A DNA stretch of 64,000 nucleotides from Streptomyces altiplanensis (GTDB lineage Bacteria > Actinomycetota > Actinomycetes > Streptomycetales > Streptomycetaceae), in NCBI GenBank assembly GCA_003719395.1, contig RHMC01000006.1:1-64000 (forward strand), in the 5' to 3' direction. A model generated the notes under the pieces. That model ran no database searches, had not been told where the DNA came from, and saw nothing but the letters and a program-made list of their open reading frames with translations. Position 1 is the first letter of the stretch. Each line of letters opens with the position of its first letter. The translations under genes were made by a program, and so were the position numbers. Below are positions 27,521-34,727 of the stretch, piece by piece.

Positions 27521-28564
27521 GTGGACGTGCAGAAGAAGCTCGACGAGATCGTCGAGGCGGTCGGCAGCGCCCGGTCCATGCCCATGTCGGCCTCGTGCGT
27601 GGTCAACCGCGCCGATCTCCTGTTGATGCTCGAAGAGGTGCGCCAAGCCCTCCCCGGCTCCCTCGCGCAGGCCCAGGAGCTGATCGGCGACCGCGAGCAG
27701 CTGGCCGAGCAGGCCCGCCAGGAGGCCGAGCGGATCATCGAGTCGGCGCACGCCCAGTGTGGTTCGCTGATCTCCGACACCGAGATCGCCCGGCGTTCCC
27801 AGGAGGAGGCCGACCGTATCCTCAGCGAGGCCCGCCGGGAGGCGGAGGAGATCCGCGCCGAGGCCGACGAGTACGTCGACTCCAAGCTCGCCAACTTCGA
27901 AGTCGTCCTCACCAAGACCCTCGGCTCCGTCGACCGCGGCCGCGAGAAGCTGCTCGGCAGGGGCCCCGGACTGGACGACCACGGTTACGCCGACGAGGAG
28001 GCCCCGGAGCGCAGCCACGACCCGGAGACGCTGAGGCGGCGCGCGGACGAGTACGTCGACACCAAGCTCGGTGCCTTCGAGGCCGTGCTCTCCAAGACCC
28101 TCGACGCGGTCGGCCGCGGCCGGCAGAAACTGCACGGACGGGTGGCTTCGGACGAGCTCGGCGCCCACATGGTGGCCCAGGACGAGGCGGGACAGCAGCA
28201 CAGCAGCGACGCGGACTTCCTCGCCGACCTGGCCGAGCCGCAGCAGGCCGTGCACGCGCCGCAGATCCCCGCGCAGCAGCCGTACGACCCGTATGCGTAC
28301 CAGCAGCAGCAGCAGCAGCCGCAGGACGCCTACACGTACCAGCAGCCGCAGGATCCGTACGCCGAGCAGCAGCACGATCCGTACGCGTACCAGCAGCAGG
28401 ACCCTTACGCCTACCAGCAGCAGGGCTACGACCAGGGCTACGGCGGGCAGCCGGAGATGACCGGGCAGCCCCAGCAGCAACAGGCCGCGCTCGACGAGAC
28501 CAGCCTCTTCGACACCAGCATGATCGACCTCGATCAGCTGCGGGAGTACGAACAGGGGCGGTAG
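27521..28564 (+). CDS. DivIVA/SepIVA-like coiled-coil protein with Q/Y-rich tail
   Basis: A 347-residue cytoplasmic protein. Residues 1-150 are strongly helical and coiled-coil-like (VQKKLDEIVEAVGSARSMPM, LLMLEEVRQALPGSLAQAQE, EQARQEAERIIESA, EEADRILSEARREAEEI). Two copies of ADEYVDSKL/ADEYVDTKL-(A/G)-x-FE-x-VL-(T/S)-KTL follow. The last third is a low-complexity tail of PYAYQQQ units. This resembles DivIVA-type scaffold proteins (the mycobacterial SepIVA is encoded at the same locus after coaD). A polar-growth or division role is inference. GTG 27521 is the chosen start. Confidence 0.85.
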   Translation: MDVQKKLDEIVEAVGSARSMPMSASCVVNRADLLLMLEEVRQALPGSLAQAQELIGDREQLAEQARQEAERIIESAHAQCGSLISDTEIARRSQEEADRILSEARREAEEIRAEADEYVDSKLANFEVVLTKTLGSVDRGREKLLGRGPGLDDHGYADEEAPERSHDPETLRRRADEYVDTKLGAFEAVLSKTLDAVGRGRQKLHGRVASDELGAHMVAQDEAGQQHSSDADFLADLAEPQQAVHAPQIPAQQPYDPYAYQQQQQQPQDAYTYQQPQDPYAEQQHDPYAYQQQDPYAYQQQGYDQGYGGQPEMTGQPQQQQAALDETSLFDTSMIDLDQLREYEQGR

Positions 28565-28672
28565 GGCGCCGGGGTCCGGATTGGGCCCTGAGCGAAGCGT
28601 CAAGTATCCTGGCTCTTCGGTCGCGCGTATGCCCGCGATCACTGCTGCCCGCTTCGCTTCCGCGACAGCGAC

Positions 28673-29353
28673 ATGGTGGCCCTCCACAGCGAACCGAAAG
28701 CAGGAAGACCCCTGAACGCCCACCTCGACCACCGCAACCCCCTCGTGTTCGACACGCACGAGCTGGGCCGGCGTCCCGGTGCGCTCCAGCGGCTGACCCG
28801 CTCGGTGGGCGCCCCCAAGGACCTCGGTCTCGACGGGGTCATCGGAGTGCCCGAGGGCGCACCGGTGGATCTCAAGCTCCGCCTCGAATCCGTCATGGAA
28901 GGGGTGCTTGTCACAGGCACCGCCCGTGCGACGGCCAAGGGGGAGTGCGTAAGGTGTCTGGAGCCGCTGGAGATCGACGTTGCAGCGGACTTCCAGGAGA
29001 TGTTCTCGTACCCTGCCGCCGATGACCGGGGCCGCGCAAAAGCGGAACCGGCCGACGACGACGAGGACGACGAGGACACGCTCTACCTCGAGGACGGCCT
29101 GTTCGACCTCGAGTCCGTGCTGCGTGATGCGGTGGTGCTCGCACTGCCGATGCAGCCGGTGTGCCGGGAGGACTGCCCCGGCCTGTGCCCGCAGTGCGGG
29201 ATCAGGCTGGAAGAGGACCCCGATCACAACCATGACGCCGTCGACATTCGTTGGGCGGCACTGCAAGGACTCGCCGGGACCATCCAGGACGGCGAGAAGG
29301 ACAACACTGGCGACGCCGCCGAGTCGGGCGTCGACGAGAAGCAGGAGAAGTAG
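28673..29353 (+). CDS. DUF177 (YceD-like) protein
   Basis: A 226-residue protein of the DUF177 family, nearly always placed before rpmF. It has [29 protein letters not shown], an acidic loop (DDDEDDEDT), and [19 protein letters not shown]; the four cysteines suggest a zinc site. YceD-type proteins are linked to 23S rRNA processing or accumulation. ATG 28673 lacks a clear ribosome site, and initiation at a later codon near [13 protein letters not shown] is possible. rpmF follows after 2 bp. Confidence 0.9.
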   Translation: MVALHSEPKAGRPLNAHLDHRNPLVFDTHELGRRPGALQRLTRSVGAPKDLGLDGVIGVPEGAPVDLKLRLESVMEGVLVTGTARATAKGECVRCLEPLEIDVAADFQEMFSYPAADDRGRAKAEPADDDEDDEDTLYLEDGLFDLESVLRDAVVLALPMQPVCREDCPGLCPQCGIRLEEDPDHNHDAVDIRWAALQGLAGTIQDGEKDNTGDAAESGVDEKQEK

Positions 29354-29355
29354 CC

Positions 29356-29529
29356 GTGGCTGTTCCGAAGCGGAAGATGTCGCGCAGCAACACGCGCCAC
29401 CGCCGGTCGCAGTGGAAGGCTGCGGTCCCCACCCTGGTTTCGTGTGAGCGTTGCCAGGAGCCGAAGCTCCAGCACATCGCGTGCCCGAGCTGCGGCACGT
29501 ACAACAAGCGCCAGGTCCTCGAGGTCTGA
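29356..29529 (+). CDS. rpmF: 50S ribosomal protein L32 (zinc-ribbon form)
   Basis: A 57-residue L32 with [20 protein letters not shown] and two pairs CERC and CPSC, the zinc-binding C+ form. GTG 29356 is 2 bp behind the DUF177 stop, so the two are coupled. rnc follows after 19 bp. The frame is intact. Confidence 0.98.
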   Translation: MAVPKRKMSRSNTRHRRSQWKAAVPTLVSCERCQEPKLQHIACPSCGTYNKRQVLEV

Positions 29530-29548
29530 GCGGCTGGTGAGAGGCACG

Positions 29549-30379
29549 ATGTCTGACGCCAAGGCGGACAACGCCAAGAAGCCGGCGGAGAACACGGCCT
29601 CGTCCCACACGCTTCTGGAAGGGCGGCTCGGGTATCAGCTCGAGTCCGCCCTTCTGGTGCGTGCGCTGACCCATCGTTCGTACGCGTACGAGAACGGCGG
29701 CCTGCCCACCAACGAGCGTCTGGAGTTCCTCGGGGACTCCGTGCTCGGCCTGGTGGTCACGGACACGCTGTACCGGACCCACCCCGATCTGCCGGAAGCC
29801 AGCTGGCCAAACTGCGGGCCGCGGTGGTCAATTCTCGTGCACTCGCGGAGGTGGGCCGCGGCCTCGAACTCGGCTCCTTCATCCGGCTCGGCCGGGGCGA
29901 AGAGGGCACGGGCGGCAGGGACAAGGCATCCATCCTGGCCGACACCCTCGAAGCGGTGATCGGTGCGGTCTACCTCGACCAGGGTCTCGAAGCCGCATCG
30001 GAACTGGTGCACCGGCTCTTCGATCCGCTGATCGAGAAGTCTTCGAGCCTCGGTGCGGGCCTGGACTGGAAGACCAGTCTCCAGGAACTCACCGCGAGCG
30101 AGGGCCTCGGCGTACCCGAGTACCTCGTCTCGGAGACCGGACCCGACCACGAGAAGACCTTCACTGCTGCTGCCCGCGTCGGTGGTGTCTCGTACGGCAC
30201 CGGCACCGGCCGCAGCAAGAAGGAAGCGGAACAGCAGGCGGCGGAGTCCGCGTGGCGCGCCATACGCGCGGCTGCGGACGAGCGCGAGGCGGGGCCGCGG
30301 CCCCCGCCGAGGCCGAGCCGACGCCCGTGACGGCCACGCCGACGACGCGACCACCGCCGCGGCTCCGGCCACTGCCTGA
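29549..30379 (+). CDS. rnc: Ribonuclease III (frameshifted)
   Basis: Double-strand RNA endonuclease processing rRNA precursors and structured mRNAs; in Streptomyces the gene is also known as absB, a global regulator of antibiotic synthesis. The catalytic signature is [16 protein letters not shown], the second acidic site [13 protein letters not shown], and the C-terminal dsRNA-binding domain has [20 protein letters not shown] and [16 protein letters not shown]. One G is missing in GAAGGCCAG near 29800. The alanine-rich tail after 30290 is also out of frame in places, so the stop at 30379 is my best estimate (30328-30330 is the alternative). Start ATG 29549. Confidence 0.93.
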
Positions 30380-30395
30380 GTCACGCAAGCACTGC

Positions 30396-30435
30396 CCGCT
30401 GTGCCCCTGCCGGAATCCGGCAGGGGGCACAGCGG
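30396..30435 (+). terminator. Long hairpin between rnc and mutM
   Basis: CCGCTGTGCCCC-TGCCGG and CCGGCAGGGGGCACAGCGG form an about 18-bp stem with one bulged G and a 3-base loop. It ends 12 bp before the mutM GTG, so besides terminating rnc transcripts it may restrict mutM translation. Confidence 0.7.
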
Positions 30436-30447
30436 TATGCTGCATCC

Positions 30448-31314
30448 GTGCCTGAGCTGCCCGAAGTCGAAGTCGTCCGGCGTGGGCTGGAGCGCTGGGT
30501 CACCGGCCGTACCGTCTCCGAAGTGCAGGTGCTGCACCCCCGGTCCGTACGCCGCCACCTCGCGGGCGGTGAGGATTTCGCCGTACGCCTCAAGGGGCAC
30601 CGCATCGGGGCCGCCCGCCGCCGCGGCAAGTACCTGTGGCTGCCGCTCGAAGACACCGACGCCTCCGTCCTCGGCCACCTCGGGATGAGCGGCCAGCTGC
30701 TCGTACAGCCCGAGTCCGCCCCCGACGAGAAGCACCTGCGCATCCGCGTCCGCTTCGACGACGTGCTCGGTACGGAGCTGCGCTTCGTCGACCAGCGCAC
30801 CTTCGGCGGGCTCTCGCTGCACGACAATTCCCCGGACGGGCTTCCCGACGTCATCGCGCACATCGCGCGCGACCCCCTGGACCCGCTCTTCGACGACAAC
30901 GCGTTCTACGCGGCGCTGCGCCTGCGCCGTACGACCGTCAAGCGCGCCCTGCTCGACCAGTCGCTGATCAGCGGCGTCGGCAACATCTACGCGGACGAGG
31001 CGCTGTGGCGCGCGCGGCTGCACTACGAGCGCCCCACCGCGACCCTCGCGCGCCCCCGCGCGACCGAGCTCCTCGGTCACGCCCGGGACGTCATGAACGC
31101 CGCGCTCGCCGTCGGCGGCACCAGCTTCGACAGCCTCTACGTCAATGTGAACGGCGAGTCGGGCTACTTCGAGCGGTCCCTGGACGCGTACGGGCGTGAG
31201 GACGAGCCCTGCCGTCGTTGCGGTACGGCGATGCGCCGGCGCCCCTGGATGAACCGCTCCAGCTACTTCTGCCCGCGCTGTCAGCGCCCGCCCGTCTCCC
31301 GCCGCCCTCAGTAG
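30448..31314 (+). CDS. mutM: Formamidopyrimidine-DNA glycosylase
   Basis: Base-excision repair glycosylase/AP-lyase for oxidised guanine. It begins (M)[13 protein letters not shown], with the catalytic Pro2 and Glu3, has [14 protein letters not shown] and a C-terminal zinc finger CRRC...CPRC (residues about 255-280). GTG 30448 is fixed by the invariant N-terminus. 288 residues; the frame is intact. Confidence 0.98.
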   Translation: MPELPEVEVVRRGLERWVTGRTVSEVQVLHPRSVRRHLAGGEDFAVRLKGHRIGAARRRGKYLWLPLEDTDASVLGHLGMSGQLLVQPESAPDEKHLRIRVRFDDVLGTELRFVDQRTFGGLSLHDNSPDGLPDVIAHIARDPLDPLFDDNAFYAALRLRRTTVKRALLDQSLISGVGNIYADEALWRARLHYERPTATLARPRATELLGHARDVMNAALAVGGTSFDSLYVNVNGESGYFERSLDAYGREDEPCRRCGTAMRRRPWMNRSSYFCPRCQRPPVSRRPQ

Positions 31315-31318
31315 AGCG

Positions 31319-31732
31319 CTACGCGCGTGCCCCTCGGTCGCCGCGCGCCTCGTCGTAACGCGACCGCGCCGTCAGTACCTCCGGCATGCGCCCCTCCACC
31401 AGCTCGATGAGGGCGAGCAGCCGTTCTCCGATCTCCTGCCCCAGCGGCGTCAGCTCGTAGTCCACGCGCGGCGGGTTGGACGGCTGCGCCTGCCTGCTGA
31501 CGAGGCCGTCGCGCTCCAGCGCGTGCAGCGTCTGGGACAGCATCTTCTCGCTCACCCCGTCGACCCGGCGGCGCAGCTCGTTGAAGCGCAGAGTGCCGCC
31601 CTCCCGCAGGGCGCCGATGGTCAGGCTGCCCCAGCGTCCCGTCACGTCCTCCAGCGTGCCGCGCGACGGGCAGAGCCGGGAGAACACGTCGAACGCCAAG
31701 TCGCCGCAGGCCTGCTGCGCTGTGCTGTCCAT
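31319..31732 (-). CDS. HxlR-family transcriptional regulator
   Basis: A 137-residue winged-helix protein of the HxlR type: VTGRWGSLTIGALREGGTLRF, LRRRVDGVSEKMLSQTLHAL, ERDGLVSR and the wing VDYELTPLGQEI. A cysteine (CGDLAF) near the N-terminus and another (LCPSRG) could be redox sensors, as in related quinone/aldehyde-sensing HxlR proteins. It is divergent from a flavodoxin-like oxidoreductase gene, and a CTAACTT/AAGTTAG inverted repeat lies between. It very likely represses that neighbour and itself. Confidence 0.92.
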   Translation of the reverse strand: MDSTAQQACGDLAFDVFSRLCPSRGTLEDVTGRWGSLTIGALREGGTLRFNELRRRVDGVSEKMLSQTLHALERDGLVSRQAQPSNPPRVDYELTPLGQEIGERLLALIELVEGRMPEVLTARSRYDEARGDRGARA

Positions 31733-31757
31733 GACGCCAGCGTACTCTGAGACAGTG

Positions 31758-31789
31758 CTAACTTTTAGGTTGCGCTATATAGAAGTTAG
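31758..31789. promoter_or_regulatory. Candidate HxlR operator
   Basis: CTAACTT (31758-31764) and AAGTTAG (31783-31789) form an inverted repeat in an AT-rich spacer between the divergent hxlR-type and flavodoxin-like genes. AT-rich half-sites separated by about 18 bp are typical of this family. Confidence 0.6.
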
Positions 31790-31845
31790 TGCTTTCCTTC
31801 TGGTGTCAGCCGTTGAGCAGAAGCCCCGACGAGGAGACCGTCACC

Positions 31846-32448
31846 GTGACCACCCCTGCTGTTCCGCCCGTCGTCTCGATTGCCTACCACTCCGGCTTCG
31901 GTCACACGGCCGTCATCGCCGAGGCCGTCCGGGGCGGCGCCGCCGACGCCGGCGCCGTCGTCCACCTGATCAACGTCGACGGGATCACCGACGACCAGTG
32001 GGAGCTGCTCGACGCCTCCGACGCGATCGTCTTCGGCTCGCCCACCTACATGGGGACCGCGTCCGGCGCCTTCCACCGGTTCGCCGAGGAGACCTCCAAG
32101 CGCTGGTTCACCGGGGCCTGGCAGGACAAGCTCGCCGCGGGCTTCACCAATTCCGGCTCGAAGAGCGGCGACAAGCTGCACACGCTCCAGTTCTTCCAGA
32201 CGCTCGCGGCCCAGCACGCCATGCACTGGGTGAATCTCGGTCTCAAGCCCGGCTGGAACTCCGCCGAGGGTTCCGAGAACGACCTCAACCGCCTCGGCTT
32301 CTTCTCCGGCGCCGGATCCCAGACCAATTCCGACGAGGGCCCTGAGGGCGTGCACAAGGCGGACATCGCCACCGCCGAGCACCTCGGACGCCGTGTCGCG
32401 CAAACCGCCAAGGTCTTCACGTCGGGCCGGGAAGCCGTCGCTGTCTGA
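31846..32448 (+). CDS. Flavodoxin-like NAD(P)H:quinone oxidoreductase (WrbA-like)
   Basis: A 200-residue flavodoxin-fold protein: VSIAYHSGFGHTAVIAEAV is the FMN phosphate loop, IVFGSPTYMGTASGAFHRF the second FMN loop, and WQDKLAAGFTNSGSKSGDKL the third. WrbA-type enzymes reduce quinones by two electrons and protect from electrophiles, which fits control by the divergent HxlR-type regulator. GTG 31846 has GAGGAG 9 bases upstream. A strong terminator follows. The frame is intact. Confidence 0.9.
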   Translation: MTTPAVPPVVSIAYHSGFGHTAVIAEAVRGGAADAGAVVHLINVDGITDDQWELLDASDAIVFGSPTYMGTASGAFHRFAEETSKRWFTGAWQDKLAAGFTNSGSKSGDKLHTLQFFQTLAAQHAMHWVNLGLKPGWNSAEGSENDLNRLGFFSGAGSQTNSDEGPEGVHKADIATAEHLGRRVAQTAKVFTSGREAVAV

Positions 32449-32477
32449 CCTCCCACGTCTGCGCCGATACGCGAAAG

Positions 32478-32511
32478 CGAAGGCCCCCGTCGCCGTGGAC
32501 GGGGGCCTTCG
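32478..32511. terminator. Terminator between the flavodoxin-like and CAP genes
   Basis: CGAAGGCCCCCGTC / GACGGGGGCCTTCG, 14 bp perfect with a 6-base loop, between two convergent genes. Confidence 0.88.
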
Positions 32512-32542
32512 TGCTGTGTGCGTACCGGGTGCGGAAGCGGGA

Positions 32543-33514
32543 TCAGAAGCCGAAGTTCTGGGTCCACCAGGGGCCGCCGGGACCCATGTGAACGCCGACG
32601 CCCAGAGTCTTGAAGTTGCAGTTGAGTATGTTCGCCCGGTGGCCTTCGCTGTTCATCCAGGAGTCCATCACCGACTCGGCGTCGGTCTGGCCACGCGCGA
32701 TGTTCTCGCCGCCCAGGCCGTCGATGCCCGCCTTCTCGGCGCGGTCCCAGGGGGTCGCCCCGTCCGGGTCGGTGTGGTCGAAGAAGCCGCGGGCGGCCAT
32801 GTCCTGGCTGAAGTTCTCGGCGAGCAGGGCCAGTGAGGCGTCGGCCCGGACCGGGGAGCAGCCGGCCTTCGCCCGTTCCTGGTTCACCAGGGCCAGGACG
32901 GTGGCCTCGGCGGTGGCTTCGGAGCCGGAGCCGGAGCCGGTGGTGTTGCCGTTTCCGTCGCCCCTCCCGTTCTCCGGGGCCTTCGCCGCGGGGGCGGGAG
33001 TGCTGCGCTCGGGCTTCGGGCTCTTCCCCGACCCGGCGGGCTTGCCGGCGTCGGGGCGGCTGTCCGTGGCCGTCTGCCGTTCGGAAGGCTTCGCGGACGG
33101 CTTGGCCGACGGCTTGGTGGAGGGCTTCGCGGTTTTCGTGGGCTGGGTGGGCTTCGGAGAGGGGGACTTCGACGGCGCGTGCGCACGCCCGTCGCCGTCG
33201 GGAGCGGGCGTCGTCACCGTGTCCGTGGGTTCCCCCGTGCTGCCGCCCTGCGACTCGAGCCCGGCCGGACCTTCGGTGCGTACCCGGTCGCCCGCACTGT
33301 CACCGCTGATGGAGTAGCTGTCCCCGCCGGGCAGCACCCCGGAGGTGACCGCCACGGCGCCCAGGGCCACGGCGGCGGAGACACCGAGCAGCCCGGTGCG
33401 TACGGGCGCGGCCCGCTTCTTCCGGCGGCGTACGCCACCCTGGTGCCGGCCTGCCGGGTCGTCCGCGTGCTCTGCTGCGACGGATCCGGCGGCGGAGCGA
33501 CGATGGCGTCCCAT
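32543..33514 (-). CDS. CAP (SCP/PR-1-like) domain membrane-anchored protein
   Basis: From ATG 33514 (MGRHRRSAAGS; GAGGAAGG 8 bases upstream) a basic cytoplasmic N-terminus (RRRKKR) precedes one hydrophobic segment (TGLLGVSAAVALGAVAVTSG). Then comes a Pro/Ser/Thr/Lys-rich linker of about 120 residues with repeats (KPSAKPSAKPS) and a C-terminal CAP domain: VLALVNQERAKAGCSPV, FFDHTDPDGATPWDR, GENIARGQTDAESVMDSWMN, SEGHRANILNCNF. Extracytoplasmic proteins of this type occur widely in Streptomyces; biochemical function is unknown. The linker would span the wall. The frame is intact. Confidence 0.9.
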   Translation of the reverse strand: MGRHRRSAAGSVAAEHADDPAGRHQGGVRRRKKRAAPVRTGLLGVSAAVALGAVAVTSGVLPGGDSYSISGDSAGDRVRTEGPAGLESQGGSTGEPTDTVTTPAPDGDGRAHAPSKSPSPKPTQPTKTAKPSTKPSAKPSAKPSERQTATDSRPDAGKPAGSGKSPKPERSTPAPAAKAPENGRGDGNGNTTGSGSGSEATAEATVLALVNQERAKAGCSPVRADASLALLAENFSQDMAARGFFDHTDPDGATPWDRAEKAGIDGLGGENIARGQTDAESVMDSWMNSEGHRANILNCNFKTLGVGVHMGPGGPWWTQNFGF

Positions 33515-33659
33515 CTGCTGTGCCTTCCTCATGCTTGCTCGACGTGGTCCACGTCAATGCGATTCACCCGAAAGAGTGAGGCTTATTTCGTCGGGACTGT
33601 ACGCCATGACGGGTGGGGGTGAAGTGCCTCCTGAGCTATTGGCCGGTTAGCGTGCAGTC

Positions 33660-33941
33660 ATGAACGAAGACGTACGGCTCACCGCTTGGGTGCGCGGCCG
33701 AGTACAGGGAGTGGGCTTCCGCTGGTTCACCAGGGAAAATGCTCTGGAAATCGGAAGGCTCACCGGCTTCGCCCTCAATCTGGACGACGGCCGGGTGCAG
33801 GTGGTCGCCGAGGGGCCGCGTGAGAATTGCCACCGTCTGCTGGAGTGGCTGCGCTCCGCCGACACTCCCGGGCGCGTTGACGGAGTGACTGAGATCTGGG
33901 GCACACCGCGCGGCGGCTATACGGGCTTCGCGGTCCGCTGA
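33660..33941 (+). CDS. acyP: Acylphosphatase
   Basis: A 93-residue enzyme hydrolysing acyl phosphates. It has the signature [18 protein letters not shown] (catalytic Arg) and the catalytic Asn in [17 protein letters not shown]. It starts at ATG 33660 and stands alone between the CAP gene (divergent) and the smc-proximal small gene. The frame is intact. Confidence 0.96.
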   Translation: MNEDVRLTAWVRGRVQGVGFRWFTRENALEIGRLTGFALNLDDGRVQVVAEGPRENCHRLLEWLRSADTPGRVDGVTEIWGTPRGGYTGFAVR

Positions 33942-34311
33942 CCGGATCCCGGCGTACGGGCCTGCCGGCGCATTCCGGAGATGCCCATGTCAGGGGCCTG
34001 GAGCAGAAACGGCCTGGTGGTTGCCAAGAAACGCTTGCCGTGGAAAGCTGCCGAGGCAAGGATGATCTCCACGCCCCCAGGGCCCCGCAGCAGAGGCGGC
34101 GCCGCGCATTCGCGGCCGCGCGCCCCCGGGTCGCCCGTCGATACGGGGCGTGATCGTGTTGACCGTCAAACTTTTTGGTGAGACTCTGGAAGCCCCGCGC
34201 ACCTTAGCTGTTTGGCATTGAGAACAACAGAGATGACAAGCACCGCGGGTGCGATTCCCTCACGACCCACCACCGCTTCGGTCGGTCACTCAGTGTGGAG
34301 GCCCATCCATC
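33942..34311 (+). other. Intergenic region with a possible promoter at 34159-34187
   Basis: 370 bp without a recognisable gene. TTGACC (34159-34164) and GACTCT (34182-34187), 17 bp apart, could be the -35 and -10 of the following small gene; TTGACCGTCAA is itself a short inverted repeat that an operator protein could use. Confidence 0.4.
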
Positions 34312-34527
34312 ATGGCAAAGGCGCTTCTCGGTTACGTCGGCGGCTCCGACCCGCGACTCCTCGCCGAGATGCGACGGCTTCAGCAGCGCGTTCAGGATCT
34401 TGAGTCCGAGCTCAACCGGATTCAGTCCGAGAACGACGAGCTGAGCGCCGCCGCTCACCACCGCGGAGATTCGCTGCTCGACAGTATCGACATCGACGTA
34501 CCCCAGGCGGAGCCTGCGCTCACCTGA
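34312..34527 (+). CDS. Small coiled-coil protein upstream of smc
   Basis: A 71-residue protein: MAKALLGYVGGSDPRLLAEM then a heptad-like helix RRLQQRVQDLESELNRIQSE and an acidic tail (LLDSIDIDVPQAEPALT). I recall it as conserved in streptomycetes without a known function. A GGAGG lies 10 bases upstream of ATG 34312. A short coiled coil next to smc might serve chromosome biology or simply be a neighbour; a U-tailed terminator follows, so it is not cotranscribed with smc. Confidence 0.8.
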   Translation: MAKALLGYVGGSDPRLLAEMRRLQQRVQDLESELNRIQSENDELSAAAHHRGDSLLDSIDIDVPQAEPALT

Positions 34528-34610
34528 TCGGGTTCGTAGAAGAAGAACCCGTCGGGCTGTCCGTATCAGCCGCTTGAGATCTGCTCAAGATCTATCCAGC
34601 AAGACATTGC

Positions 34611-34640
34611 AAGGGACGCTTCGGCGTCCCTTCTTTCTTT
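34611..34640 (+). terminator. Terminator with T-rich tail upstream of smc
   Basis: AAGGGACG / CGTCCCTT with a CTTCGG loop followed by CTTTCTTT: an unusually classical intrinsic terminator for this organism. Confidence 0.85.
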
Positions 34641-34727
34641 CCGCCGTCGCGCGCGACCTCTCCCTTACCGTCTGATGTGCCCTGCGCGTTCATGAGTGAA
34701 ACCGCCGGTGAAAGGTAGAGTGCGGCG

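Noticed and set aside
28290-28490. Short CAGCAG-rich repeats resembling a repeat array
   Set aside because: They are in-frame glutamine/tyrosine codons of the coiled-coil protein tail, not a CRISPR array; unit lengths are irregular and there are no spacers.
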